From Vogesella sp. LIG4 (GTDB taxonomy: Bacteria; Pseudomonadota; Gammaproteobacteria; Burkholderiales; Chromobacteriaceae): a DNA stretch of 64,000 nucleotides. Under the pieces are notes generated by a model, which was not told the DNA's origin, did no database searches, and was given only the letters and a program-made list of their open reading frames with translations. The position numbers and the translations under genes are program-made. This document shows, piece by piece, positions 22,943-31,844 of this stretch (the first letter of the stretch is position 1; the number at the start of each line of letters is the position of its first letter). The stretch spans positions 2,979,970 through 3,043,969 of the forward strand of contig NZ_LT607802.1 of the NCBI RefSeq assembly GCF_900090205.1, in the 5' to 3' direction.

Positions 22943-24391
22943 ATGACTATCGATGCCCAATTATTGACGCGCTCGGCCGTGGATATCGTCGGCCTGCTGC
23001 GTAGCGAGCAGATCAGCCCGCTGGACTTGCTGGACACCCTGCAGTGGCAGGTGGAGCGGGTGGAGCCGCACGTGAATGCCTTGCCGGTGCGCTGCTGGGA
23101 ACGTGCTTATGACCACGCCCGCACGCTGATGCAGAAACCGTTGGCCGCACGCGGCCTGCTGTGCGGCATGCCGCTGCCGATCAAGGACCTGACCGCGGTG
23201 GCAGGGGTGCGCACCACCTTTGGTTCGCGGGTATACCAGAACCACGTGCCGCAAAGCTCGGATGTGCTGGTCACCCGGCTGGAGGCGCAGGGCGCCATTG
23301 TCTACGCCAAGTCGAACACGCCGGAATTCGGCGCCGGCGGCCATACCTACAACGCGGTGTATGGCGCCACCCGCAACCCCTGGCATTTGCAGCGCTCGGC
23401 CGGCGGCTCCTCCGGCGGCGCGGCGGCAGCGCTGGCTTCCGGCACCGCCTGGCTGGCGCACGGCTCCGACCTGGCCGGTTCGCTGCGCACCCCGGCGGCG
23501 TTCTGCGGCGTGGTGGGCGTGCGGCCAACCCCTGGCCGCATCGGCAGCGGCCCGTCGACTGCCGCCTTCGATACCCTGGCGGTGGAAGGCCCGATGGCGC
23601 GCAATGTGGCCGACGCTGCCCTGTTGCTGGATGCCATGTGTGGCATCTCCAGCCACGAGCCGCTGTCGCTCGGTGCCGGTGGCGAGCGTTTTCTCGATGC
23701 CGCACTGCGGCCGCAGCGCCCGCTGCGCATTGCCTACAGCCCCGACCTGGGGGTGGGCAAGGTGGACCCGGAAATTACCCGCGTGATGCAGCAGGCGGTG
23801 GCGCGGCTGCGCAGCCAGGGCCTGGCGGTGGAGGAGATCGAGCTGGATCTTTCCGCCGCGCGCGAGGCGTTCTATGCCTTGCGCGGACTGGGTTACGCCG
23901 GCAACTACGCCGCGCTGCTGGGCGAGCAGCGCACGCTGCTCAACCCCAATGTGGTATGGAACATCGAATACGGCCTCAAGCTGGATGCGCAGCAGATCAA
24001 GGACGGCATGCGCATGCGCTCGGTGCTGTACCAGCAGGTGATCCGGCAGCTGGGCGATTACGATCTGCTGATCTGCCCGGCTTCCATCGTGCCGCCGTTC
24101 CCGACGGAGTGGACCCATGTGCGGCAGGCGGCTGGTGTCGATTTCGACATCTATATCGACTGGCTGGCGATTACCTATGCGCTGACCATGCTGGCGCTGC
24201 CGGTGGTGGCCATGCCATGCGGCATGACGGCGGAGGGCTTGCCGGTGGGCATGCAGCTGGTGGGCAAGCCGCGCGGCGAGGCCGGGCTGCTGGCCATGGC
24301 GCGGGCGCTGGAAGCCGCCCTGGGCGAGTGGGCGACGGCAAGGCCGCAGCTGCAGAGCCTGCTGGAGGGGGAAACCGCTGGTCATGCCTGA
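22943..24391 (+). CDS. Amidase-signature hydrolase
   Basis: A 482-residue cytoplasmic amidase of the Ser-cisSer-Lys class. The catalytic lysine is Lys81 (PLPIKDLTA), the glycine/serine motif GGSSGG supplies the cis-serine near 156-157, and the nucleophile is Ser180 in GSDLAGSLRTPA. That last motif has Leu-Ala where many amidases have Thr-Gly, a family-level variation. AGGGA lies seven bases before the ATG. Being the last gene of the pot-like operon, it probably hydrolyses the imported substrate. Substrate unknown; this is not GatA, since the other gat genes are absent. Confidence 0.92.
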   Translation: MTIDAQLLTRSAVDIVGLLRSEQISPLDLLDTLQWQVERVEPHVNALPVRCWERAYDHARTLMQKPLAARGLLCGMPLPIKDLTAVAGVRTTFGSRVYQNHVPQSSDVLVTRLEAQGAIVYAKSNTPEFGAGGHTYNAVYGATRNPWHLQRSAGGSSGGAAAALASGTAWLAHGSDLAGSLRTPAAFCGVVGVRPTPGRIGSGPSTAAFDTLAVEGPMARNVADAALLLDAMCGISSHEPLSLGAGGERFLDAALRPQRPLRIAYSPDLGVGKVDPEITRVMQQAVARLRSQGLAVEEIELDLSAAREAFYALRGLGYAGNYAALLGEQRTLLNPNVVWNIEYGLKLDAQQIKDGMRMRSVLYQQVIRQLGDYDLLICPASIVPPFPTEWTHVRQAAGVDFDIYIDWLAITYALTMLALPVVAMPCGMTAEGLPVGMQLVGKPRGEAGLLAMARALEAALGEWATARPQLQSLLEGETAGHA

Positions 24392-24397
24392 GAGCGT

Positions 24398-24434
24398 AGA
24401 GCACCTCGATAAACGCCTGCTTTCGAGGTGCTCT
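24398..24434. terminator. Hairpin after the amidase gene
   Basis: A perfect 12-base inverted repeat (AGAGCACCTCGA / TCGAGGTGCTCT) with a 13-base loop, beginning seven bases after the amidase stop. There is no T-run, so it may be a transcript-stabilising hairpin or an imperfect terminator acting with the next hairpin. Confidence 0.6.
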
Positions 24435-24447
24435 GGCGAGTAGGCAG

Positions 24448-24475
24448 CAAGGGCCGGTCATCTGACCGGCCCTTG
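24448..24475. terminator. Bidirectional terminator between the convergent pot and mdc operons
   Basis: A perfect 13-base inverted repeat (CAAGGGCCGGTCA / TGACCGGCCCTTG) with a 2-base loop, placed between two convergent operons. Short T-rich sequence follows on the plus strand. Confidence 0.8.
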
Positions 24476-24490
24476 TTTATATGCGCGGGT

Positions 24491-25426
24491 TCACGCCAGC
24501 CGCTGCTGCTCGCGCTGTATCAGCGCCACCAGCGTATCCAGCCGGGTGTTCTGCATTGCCAGTGCCAGGCCGGGCGCCATCACCGGGCCCAGCAGCCGGC
24601 TCAGCGTGTTGCCCGGCAGCATTTCCACCGCCAGGCGAGCGCCGCGTTCCACTGCCAGACGCGAGGTGTCGTGCCAGCGCACCTGGCGCGCCATATTGCC
24701 GGCCAGGTCGAGGCCGATCTGTTGTGGGTCGCGCAGCACCCTGGCGGCGCTGCTGCTCAAATAGGCCAGCCGCGGCGCTTGCAGGGCAATGCCGGCAAAC
24801 GCCTGTTGCAGCTGCTGCGCCGGTTCCGCCAGCAAGGGGCAGTGACTCGGCACGCTCATGTTCAGCCGCTGGCAGCAGCTGGCGCCGGCGGCATGCGCGT
24901 GCTGTGCCAGCCGGTGCAGCGCCTCGTCGGCGCCGGCCACCACCAGCTGGCGTTCCGCATTGATGTTGGCGAGCCAGGCCGGCTGACCTTCGGCGTGCAG
25001 CTGCTGCAGCACGCGCGCCAGCTGCGGCACATCCAGCCCGATCACCGCGCTCATGCCGTAGCCGCGCGGGTAGGCCTGCTCCATCAACTGGCCGCGCAGC
25101 GAGACCAGCGCCAGTGCATCGGCAAAGGCGAGCACGCCGGCGCAGACCGCGGCGGCATAAGCGCCTATCGACAGCCCGGCCACCATGTCGGGCGGCCCGG
25201 CCTCTGCGGCCAACATGCGCGCCGAGGCCACGCCGGCAATCAGCAGGCAGCGTTGTACCGCCACGGTGGAGTGCAGGGCCCGGGCGCTGTCGAGCTGTGC
25301 CGGCGGCAGGTCAAGCGCTGCCGTGGCTTCGGCCAGCGTCTGCCGTATTGCCGGATGATCCGGCAGCTGCTGCAGCATGCCGGGGTAGTGGGCGCCCTGG
25401 CCGGGAAAGACGAACAGCACGCTCAT
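24491..25426 (-). CDS. mdcH: Malonyl-CoA:ACP transacylase of malonate decarboxylase
   Basis: A 311-residue FabD-like transacylase that loads malonyl groups from malonyl-CoA onto the MdcC carrier protein, initiating the decarboxylation cycle. The start FVFPGQGAHYPGM, the nucleophile motif GLSIGAYAAA with its serine, and the SVPSHCPLL segment with the catalytic histidine are visible. It overlaps the mdcG stop by ATGA and is the last gene of the operon. A much longer in-frame opening upstream runs antisense-free through mdcG and mdcE in another frame and is not coding. Confidence 0.93.
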   Translation of the reverse strand: MSVLFVFPGQGAHYPGMLQQLPDHPAIRQTLAEATAALDLPPAQLDSARALHSTVAVQRCLLIAGVASARMLAAEAGPPDMVAGLSIGAYAAAVCAGVLAFADALALVSLRGQLMEQAYPRGYGMSAVIGLDVPQLARVLQQLHAEGQPAWLANINAERQLVVAGADEALHRLAQHAHAAGASCCQRLNMSVPSHCPLLAEPAQQLQQAFAGIALQAPRLAYLSSSAARVLRDPQQIGLDLAGNMARQVRWHDTSRLAVERGARLAVEMLPGNTLSRLLGPVMAPGLALAMQNTRLDTLVALIQREQQRLA

Positions 25427-26067
25427 GCCGGGCTGCCGTCCGGCTGCCACGGGTTGGCCAGCAGCAGCGGCCCGGTCGGGGTTTTCACCATGACGCGCGC
25501 CGGGCGTCGCGCCCATTCGACCAGGGCGATCGCGCCGGCCGGGGTTTCCAGCTGGACGTCGATATGGCAGGGCTGGCGCAGCAGCAGCGTCAGCCAGTAG
25601 CGCAGCATGGCCTGGCTTGGCGGGTGCGCGCAGCGGATCAGCAGATCGAGGTCGCTGCCGGCGCGCAGCACCGGCAGACCGGTAGCCAGTTCGTAGCCGG
25701 CGCTGCCGCAGACGCCCCAGCCGCAAGTGGTTTCGTCCAGTATCGCTTGCAGCGCCGCCAGCGCCAGCAAGGCCGGCAGCGCATGCCGCCGTGGCGTGTT
25801 GGCGAGCCGGGCGGGCAGTGCCTCCGGCGCCAGCTGTTGCACCACCTGTTGCCGGCTTGCCCACAAGGCGTGGCGCTGCTCGCGGCTGGCGCCACGGATG
25901 CCGACGGCGACCCTGTCCGCGCTTGCCGCCGCCCGCCGCACCACCACCGGCAGCGCCGGCTGCCACTGGCTGGCAACCCAGCCGGGCAAGGGCTCGGGGC
26001 TGTGCAGCGCGCTGGCGTCGCGCAGCCACAGCAGATCATGCGGGCGATACTGCGCCAGCTCAGTCAT
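25423..26067 (-). CDS. mdcG: Phosphoribosyl-dephospho-CoA transferase (holo-ACP synthase)
   Basis: A 214-residue nucleotidyltransferase that attaches the 2'-(5''-phosphoribosyl)-3'-dephospho-CoA prosthetic group to MdcC. The nucleotidyltransferase pattern GSAGYELATG followed by GSDLDLLI supplies the metal-binding aspartates. The chosen start is the ATG at 26067, which overlaps the mdcE end by eight bases; an in-frame codon 19 residues upstream lies deeper within mdcE. It works after MdcB in prosthetic-group synthesis. Confidence 0.92.
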   Translation of the reverse strand: MTELAQYRPHDLLWLRDASALHSPEPLPGWVASQWQPALPVVVRRAAASADRVAVGIRGASREQRHALWASRQQVVQQLAPEALPARLANTPRRHALPALLALAALQAILDETTCGWGVCGSAGYELATGLPVLRAGSDLDLLIRCAHPPSQAMLRYWLTLLLRQPCHIDVQLETPAGAIALVEWARRPARVMVKTPTGPLLLANPWQPDGSPA

Positions 26068-26875
26068 GCCACTGCTCGCGCAGCCGTGCCCGCACCCGCA
26101 GCGAGGCGGAACGTGCCGGGCCAAGCCGGCTCGCCAGATCCGGCGCCGGGTCGCGGGCGATGTCGTCCAGCGCGGCGGCCAGTGCGGCGCGGACGTGGCC
26201 GAGGTCGGCGGTGCTGGGCGCGTCGGCGGACGCTACCGGCAGCAGGCGCCACAGCAGCCCCAGGTTGGCGAAGCTGGCGATGTCGTAGGCCATGGGCGGA
26301 ATGCGTGCGGCCAACGTTGCCAGCTCCTGCTCGCTGCGCTGGGTGACGCGCGCTGCCGACTGCTTGCTCATGGCATGCACCATCACGCCGGCGTCATCCA
26401 GCGCCAGCAGGCGGCTGGCCTGGTAGCCGTGCGCCAGAAAGCCGCCGGACATGGCCTTGCCAACGATGAGGCCGATGACCGGGTGGCCGGCCAGCCGGGC
26501 GCCGGCATAGGCCGCGGCGGCGGCGGCCAGCGCCTGGTGGATGCCATAGGCTTCTTCGCGCCGGCCATAGGCCTGGCTGGGCACGTCGATGATGGCGACA
26601 ATGGCGCGCTTGTCGGGCCGTGTCCGGTCTGCCGCCACCAGTTCATTTACCGCCTGCGCCAGCGCCCAGCCTTCCAGCAGGCCGGCCTCGCCATTGCGTG
26701 CGCGCGGGAAAGGGTTGGCCGCATCGGCCACCAGCGCCAGGTAGCGCGCCGGGCGCCCGGCCAGCTCGGCATCGGCCACCAGCAGCGAGGAAGGGAACTG
26801 CGCCAGAGGCGGCTGGCCGGCGGTGAGCAGCTGGAACCAGTCGCGACCGCGCGTGGATGGGGTGGGCTGTTGCAT
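26060..26875 (-). CDS. mdcE: Malonate decarboxylase gamma subunit
   Basis: A 271-residue carboxyltransferase-fold protein. With MdcD it forms the malonyl-S-ACP decarboxylase releasing CO2 and acetyl-S-ACP. Conserved stretches include VDVPSQAYGRREE-type sequence, LIVGKAMSGGFLAHG and AMSKQSAARVTQR. It starts three bases after the mdcD stop region and overlaps mdcG at its 3' end. Confidence 0.94.
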   Translation of the reverse strand: MQQPTPSTRGRDWFQLLTAGQPPLAQFPSSLLVADAELAGRPARYLALVADAANPFPRARNGEAGLLEGWALAQAVNELVAADRTRPDKRAIVAIIDVPSQAYGRREEAYGIHQALAAAAAAYAGARLAGHPVIGLIVGKAMSGGFLAHGYQASRLLALDDAGVMVHAMSKQSAARVTQRSEQELATLAARIPPMAYDIASFANLGLLWRLLPVASADAPSTADLGHVRAALAAALDDIARDPAPDLASRLGPARSASLRVRARLREQWHD

Positions 26876-26878
26876 GGC

Positions 26879-27736
26879 TTACTCCTGGCTGAATAGCGTG
26901 CGAGCACGCTGGCTGTCAGCCTGCTGCGACGAGTCGAGGCTGCTCAGCCGCGGCAGAAAATACCCGCTGCGCGCATGGCGCGGCGTGGCGGGCAGCGGCC
27001 GCTGGCAGTAATCGGTGACCGCCGCCCGCAGGGTGTCGCAATCGTCTTCCAGATAGGCGTCGGCAAAGCCGGTGGCAAAGCGCTGCTCGCCGCCAGTCAG
27101 GCTCCAGATGAAGGGCCGGTCGCGCGAGTCGTACTCCAGCACGCCGGCTTCCTGCTCGATTACCTGCGGGCCGTTCAGCCCCAGCCGTGCTTCGCGGGTC
27201 ACCAGCAGGTAGCTGCACAAGCCGGCGGCGATGGACATGCCGCCAAAGCAGCCCACCGGCCCGGCGATGACGCCGACTACCGGGCGGTAGCGCGCCAGGT
27301 CGACGATGGCGGCATGAATCTCGGCAATCGCCGCCAGCCCCAGGTTGGCTTCCTGCAGCCGCACGCCACCGCTTTCCAGCAGCAGCACCGCCTGGGTGGC
27401 AATGCCGCGGCGGTTGTCTTCTGCGGCCAACTCCAGCGCGCCGGCGATCTTGGCGCCGCCCACTTCGCCCAGGCTGCCGCCCTGGAACGCGCCCTCGATG
27501 CTCAGCACCACGGTGGGCTTGCCCGCCAGCCGGCCCTTGAGCACTACCACGCCGTCGTCGGCCTGCGGGACGATCTGCTGCGCCCCCAGCCATGGCGACA
27601 TCAGGCGTTCGAACGGGTCCAGCAGCTCGCGGCCGCTGCCGGGATCGAGCAGGGCGTGCGCGCGCTGGCGGGCGTTCAGTTCGGTAAAGCTGCGGCGGGC
27701 CAGCAGGGTGGCGAGTTTGTGTTGCTGCGTGCTCAT
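26879..27736 (-). CDS. mdcD: Malonate decarboxylase beta subunit
   Basis: A 285-residue crotonase/carboxyltransferase-fold subunit, partner of MdcE. Typical motifs are FTELNARQRAHALLD, VVLSIEGAFQGGSLGEVGGAK, LLLESGGVRLQEAN and GPVGCFGGMSIAA. The start ATG overlaps the mdcC stop (ATGA). Confidence 0.94.
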   Translation of the reverse strand: MSTQQHKLATLLARRSFTELNARQRAHALLDPGSGRELLDPFERLMSPWLGAQQIVPQADDGVVVLKGRLAGKPTVVLSIEGAFQGGSLGEVGGAKIAGALELAAEDNRRGIATQAVLLLESGGVRLQEANLGLAAIAEIHAAIVDLARYRPVVGVIAGPVGCFGGMSIAAGLCSYLLVTREARLGLNGPQVIEQEAGVLEYDSRDRPFIWSLTGGEQRFATGFADAYLEDDCDTLRAAVTDYCQRPLPATPRHARSGYFLPRLSSLDSSQQADSQRARTLFSQE

Positions 27737-28035
27737 GGTGCGGCCTCCAGTGCTTCCAGTGCCTGCGCCAGCCGCAGGCTCACCACGCCGGGCGTGGCGC
27801 CGAAGTCGTGGATTTCCACCAGCATCGCCGGCTGTGCCGGGTCGGTGAACAGGCGGTCGAGCAGTGCATGCCAGCGGGCACTGCCTACGCGGGTGGCGCT
27901 GGTGATCATGACGCGGGAGAGGCCGGCCGGTGCCGGCTCGATCAGCACTTCCAGGTCACCGGAGCTGACCACGCCGGCCAGCGCACGGCCGCTGGCAGGG
28001 GTGCCAGCCGGGTAATCGAGTTGCAGTGTTTCCAT
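27733..28035 (-). CDS. mdcC: Malonate decarboxylase acyl carrier protein (delta subunit)
   Basis: A 100-residue carrier protein. The serine that bears the phosphoribosyl-dephospho-CoA arm is in GVVSSGDLEVL near residues 24-25, as in the Klebsiella and Acinetobacter proteins. Acetyl and malonyl groups are carried as thioesters between MdcA, MdcH and MdcDE. It sits between mdcB and mdcD with the minimum of spacing. Confidence 0.93.
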   Translation of the reverse strand: METLQLDYPAGTPASGRALAGVVSSGDLEVLIEPAPAGLSRVMITSATRVGSARWHALLDRLFTDPAQPAMLVEIHDFGATPGVVSLRLAQALEALEAAP

Positions 28036-28037
28036 GG

Positions 28038-28913
28038 TTATCCTCGGGAGGCGAGTGCATCCAGCCGGTCCAGTAGCAGCGTGGCGGCCAGCAGGTCGGC
28101 GGCGCCGCCGGGCGATGCGTTGAACTGGCGCATGGTGTGGTCGAGCGCCAGCAGCTGCTTGCGCCCGTCGAAATGGCCGGCGCCGCCGGCGGCCAGCGCC
28201 GCTCTGGCGCCGTGCTGCAAGGCGGCCAGCGCATCGGGCCCGCCGCGCGACAGCACGCAGGTGTCGTCCAGCTGCGCCATGATGGCGAGCAGTGCATCCA
28301 GCCGGGCGTCGGCCTCGTCATGGCCGCGCGCGCGGGTGGCCTGCAGCGCCGGCAAGGCGTGCTCGATGATGTGCGGAAAGCCTTGCTGCGCCTCGGCGCG
28401 GGCGCCGCCTACGCCGTAGCGCTGGCAGGTCAGGGTGCCGGGTAGCGGCTGGCTGGGCTGGCGGTGGTCCGGCAGCCGTGCCAGCACGGCGGCGCGCTGG
28501 GTGATGGCGTGCGGTGCCAGTGAATGCGGCTCCTGCGCGGCGGCAGCCACCAGCAGGCCGAGCGCCCAGATGGCGCCGCGGTGGGTGTTGATGCCGCCGG
28601 TGACCTGCAGCATGGCCTGCTCGCCGGCGCGGCCGATGCTGCCCAGCTGGGTGCGCAGTTGCGGCGTGGCCGCCGCGTGGTAGGCGTGCAGCGCCAGTTC
28701 GAAAAAGGTTGGCCGCAAGGCGGTGATGGCATCGCGCATCATCGCCAGCGTCATGTCCCGGTGCACGCCTGGCCCGCGGCTGTCCACCAGGCCGGGCTTG
28801 GGGGCCAGGTGCAGCTCGTCGCTCAAGGCCTGGCCGGCAAGCTGGGCGAGGCGGCGGGCGGTGAGCAGCGCCTGGGTGCAGGGCTGGGTGGAAGTGGCTG
28901 CGGCTGTCATCAC
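28038..28913 (-). CDS. mdcB: Triphosphoribosyl-dephospho-CoA synthase
   Basis: A 291-residue CitG-family enzyme that makes the prosthetic-group precursor from ATP and dephospho-CoA. Family motifs LAPKPGLVDSRGPGVHRDM, GGINTHRGAIWALG and LDDTCVLSRGG are intact. The start (two consecutive ATGs) overlaps the mdcA stop, so translation is coupled. Confidence 0.94.
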   Translation of the reverse strand: MMTAAATSTQPCTQALLTARRLAQLAGQALSDELHLAPKPGLVDSRGPGVHRDMTLAMMRDAITALRPTFFELALHAYHAAATPQLRTQLGSIGRAGEQAMLQVTGGINTHRGAIWALGLLVAAAAQEPHSLAPHAITQRAAVLARLPDHRQPSQPLPGTLTCQRYGVGGARAEAQQGFPHIIEHALPALQATRARGHDEADARLDALLAIMAQLDDTCVLSRGGPDALAALQHGARAALAAGGAGHFDGRKQLLALDHTMRQFNASPGGAADLLAATLLLDRLDALASRG

Positions 28914-30571
28914 CAGCTCCTGAACCGCGCCGGCGGCTGGTACAGCCCGTCCGACCAGCTGACCAGTTCGGCGATGCTTTTCGCCGCCAGCAGCGAGCGG
29001 CTGGCGTCGGCGTGACGGATGCCGAGATCCTCCGGCAATGCCACCAGCCCCTGGCGGCGCAGCTCGGTGCTGCGTCCGGCGTTCTGCGGCAGGCCGATCG
29101 GGGTAACGCCGGCCACCGCCGCGATCATGTCCATGCGCTCCTGCAGCGAGCGCGCCTTGTACAGGTAGGCGATGCCTTCCTCGGTGAGCAGGTGGCTGAC
29201 ATCGTCGCCATACACCATCACCGGGGCCAGCGGCATGCCGCAGTCCGCCGCCACCTGCACCGCATCCAGCGTTTCCACCAGCGTGGGCTGGCTGCCGGAT
29301 TGAAACGTCTCCACCATCTGCACTACCAGTTTGCGGCCGCGCGCCAGCGGGTCATCGCCCTGGATCAGGTCCAGCCATGCCGGGCTGGCATGGCGCCGCC
29401 CGCCGGGGTTGTGCCCCATGTTCGGCGCGCCGCCAAAGCCGGAGAGCCGGCCGCGAGTGACGGTGGAGGAGTTGCCCTGGCCGTCCATCTGCAGCGTGGC
29501 GCCAATGAACATGTCCACCGCGTACTGGCCGGCCATCTGGCAGTAGGCGCGGTTGGAGCGCAGCGAGCCGTCGCGGCCGGTGAAGAAGATGTCGGGGCGG
29601 GCGGCGACATAGGCTTCCATGCCCAGTTCGCCGCCAAAGCAGTGCACGCTGTCCACCCAGCCGCTTTCGATGGCCGGAATCAGGGTAGGGTGCGGGTTCA
29701 GCGTCCAGTGGCGGCAGATCTTGCCGCGCAGGCCCAGTGTTTCGCCATAGGTGGGCAGCAGCAACTCGATGGCGGCGGTGTTGTAGCCCAGGCCATGGTT
29801 GAGCGATTGCACCTGGTGCCGCTGATAGATGCCGCGAATCGCCATCATCGCCATCAGCACGTGCACCGGCGTGATGTGCCGCGGGTCGCGGGTGAACAGC
29901 GGCTCGATGAAGAACGGGCGGTCGGCCTGCACCACGAAATCCACCCAGTCGCCGGGAATGTCCACCCGCGTCAGCTCGCTGCTGTCCTCGACAATCTCGT
30001 TCACCTGCGCAATGACAATGCCGTCGCGAAAGGCGGTGGCCTCCACGATGGCCGGGGTGTCCTCGGTGCTGGGGCCGGTGTACAGGTTGCCGTGGCGGTC
30101 GGCCTGGTAGGCGGCCACCAGCGCCACATTCGGGCTCAGGTCGACGAACAGGCGCGAGTACAGCTCGATATAGGTATGGATGGCGCCGATTTCGAGGCAG
30201 CCGTCCTGCAGCAGCTGGCCGATGCGCAGGCTCTGCGGGCCGGAGAACGAGAAATCGAGCTTGCGGGCGATGCCGGCTTCGAAGATGTCCAGGTGTTCGC
30301 TGCGGCCAACGCTGGGGATGATCATGTGCAGGTCATGCACCCGCTGCGGGTTCACTTTGGCCAGCGCGCGAGACAGGAAGTCGGCCTGCTTCTGGTTGTT
30401 GCCTTCCAGTGCTACCCGGTCACCGGGGGACAGCAGGATTTCCAGCGCTGGCACCAGCTGGCCGGTGGGCAGGATGCGGCCGTCGGCCAGCGTGCCCAGG
30501 CGGGCGATGCGCTGTTGTTTGTCACTGCGGCGCGTGTTCCAGACAACATCGGGCGAGCGGGGGGCTGGCAT
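28910..30571 (-). CDS. mdcA: Malonate decarboxylase alpha subunit (acetyl-ACP:malonate ACP transferase)
   Basis: A 553-residue CoA-transferase-like enzyme. It exchanges the acetyl group on the MdcC thioester for free malonate, releasing acetate. Recognisable stretches include RVALEGNNQKQADFL, LNHGLGYNTAAIELLLPTYG and the glycine-rich GFGGAPNMGHNPGGRR. It is the first structural gene of mdcABCDEGH. The biotin-independent type is indicated by the absence of madC/D-like sodium pump genes. Confidence 0.96.
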   Translation of the reverse strand: MPAPRSPDVVWNTRRSDKQQRIARLGTLADGRILPTGQLVPALEILLSPGDRVALEGNNQKQADFLSRALAKVNPQRVHDLHMIIPSVGRSEHLDIFEAGIARKLDFSFSGPQSLRIGQLLQDGCLEIGAIHTYIELYSRLFVDLSPNVALVAAYQADRHGNLYTGPSTEDTPAIVEATAFRDGIVIAQVNEIVEDSSELTRVDIPGDWVDFVVQADRPFFIEPLFTRDPRHITPVHVLMAMMAIRGIYQRHQVQSLNHGLGYNTAAIELLLPTYGETLGLRGKICRHWTLNPHPTLIPAIESGWVDSVHCFGGELGMEAYVAARPDIFFTGRDGSLRSNRAYCQMAGQYAVDMFIGATLQMDGQGNSSTVTRGRLSGFGGAPNMGHNPGGRRHASPAWLDLIQGDDPLARGRKLVVQMVETFQSGSQPTLVETLDAVQVAADCGMPLAPVMVYGDDVSHLLTEEGIAYLYKARSLQERMDMIAAVAGVTPIGLPQNAGRSTELRRQGLVALPEDLGIRHADASRSLLAAKSIAELVSWSDGLYQPPARFRSW

Positions 30572-30649
30572 GGCTGCTTCCTGGCGGATGACATGCCGGC
30601 AGGGTAGCCACGGGGTGGGCGGCCATCAATCAAGCCGCCGTACGCTTTG

Positions 30650-31573
30650 TTAGCCTGAGGGTAATGATTCGCCGGCCGTCTGCAGCATGCGCGCCTCGGC
30701 CAGTAGCGCCAGCAGATTGGGGTCGCGTTCGCGGTTGGCCGGCAGGATCAGGCCTATGGTCTGCTGCAGCTGGTAGCGCGGCGCCAGCGGGGTGAGCCGC
30801 ACGCGGCCGGCCAGCAGGCTGTGCACCCGGCCCGGCAGCAGCGACAGCCCGATGCCGGCGGCCACCAGGTTGATCAGCGAGAAAATATCGTCCACGCGCA
30901 TGGCTACTTGCGGGCTGAAGCCGGCAATGGCAAACGCCTGCTCGAAGTTGTGGGCGGTGGCAAAGCCGCTGCCCAGGGTGACGAAGCTGGCGTCGCGGTA
31001 GTCGGTCAGCTCGGCCGGTTCGTGCGGTGCCGGCTGGCTGGCCGGGGTGGCGAGGTAGACCTGGTCCTGGAAGATCGGCACCGCCAGTAGCCCGGCGGGC
31101 AGGCCGCTTTCCGGTAGCGACATCAGCAGCGCATCCAGCGATTGCTCCGCCAGCTGCGCCAGCAGCGCGGTGTTGGAGCCCAGGGTCAGTGCGATGTCCA
31201 GATCCGGGCGGCGGGTTTTCAGGCCACTGATCAGGCGGGGGATCAATTCCACCGTCAGCGAATACATGGCGCCGAGCTTGAGCTGCGGCGCGTGGAAGCC
31301 GCCGACATTGCGCGCCTCCTGGATGCCGTAGTTCAGCTGCTGCAGGGCGCTCCTGGCGTGCTCAGCCAGAGCCAGGGCGCTGGGCAGCGGCTTGAGATTG
31401 CGGCCCTCGTGCCTGAACAGCGCGCAACACAGCCCCTGTTCCAGCGAATGCAGCGCGCGATGCACGCTGACAGTGCTCAGCTGCAGGCGTTCGGCGGTGC
31501 GGCCCAGGTGGCCGGTTTCGACGAAGGCCAGCAGGATCTCCAGCTTACGCAGCGTGATTTCTTCGTTGATCAT
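30650..31573 (-). CDS. mdcR: LysR-family regulator of malonate decarboxylase
   Basis: A 307-residue LysR-type regulator: winged helix at 1-65 (ITLRKLEILLAFVETGHLGRTAERL), then a two-lobed effector domain. The ATG at 31573 gives a standard-length protein. It lies 78 bases upstream of mdcA on the same strand rather than divergent, so it may share a transcript with the operon or act from its own promoter in 31574-31790. Malonate responsiveness is inferred from position. Confidence 0.9.
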   Translation of the reverse strand: MINEEITLRKLEILLAFVETGHLGRTAERLQLSTVSVHRALHSLEQGLCCALFRHEGRNLKPLPSALALAEHARSALQQLNYGIQEARNVGGFHAPQLKLGAMYSLTVELIPRLISGLKTRRPDLDIALTLGSNTALLAQLAEQSLDALLMSLPESGLPAGLLAVPIFQDQVYLATPASQPAPHEPAELTDYRDASFVTLGSGFATAHNFEQAFAIAGFSPQVAMRVDDIFSLINLVAAGIGLSLLPGRVHSLLAGRVRLTPLAPRYQLQQTIGLILPANRERDPNLLALLAEARMLQTAGESLPSG

Positions 31574-31790
31574 GAGGGCGTGGCATTCCGGATAGGGGGG
31601 CTCTTCAGCTTGGCTTCTGGCTGGTTTTTGATCCGCAGGCTGTAGCTAGTCTCTTGCTTTCCGTGTTGGTTCACAGGATCGGCAGGATCCTGGGGCGGAA
31701 GCAGTAGGTGGCCCCACGGCGGACTAGGTATGCCGTTCTGGCATGGCATTGTCGGTCATGTGTGTAGCACCCGCGTGTAGCAGCCAAAGA

Positions 31791-31838
31791 AAAAGGCCAT
31801 TGAGAATCAGCAAGTTACTGATCTTCAATGGCCTTTTA
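31791..31838 (-). terminator. tmRNA terminator
   Basis: A long near-perfect inverted repeat (arms of 20 bases, 31791-31810 and 31819-31838, with a small internal mismatch), followed on the minus strand by T-rich sequence. It starts seven bases after the tmRNA 3' CCA. Confidence 0.88.
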
Positions 31839-31844
31839 GGGTTC

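Noticed and set aside
18897..22960. Long minus-strand frames under potA-potD
   Set aside because: His/Gln-rich antisense shadows of conserved transporter genes.
24491..26029. Extended mdcH frame reaching through mdcG
   Set aside because: The extra N-terminal part is a wrong-frame reading of mdcG and mdcE. MdcH begins at MSVLFVFPGQG, overlapping the mdcG stop.
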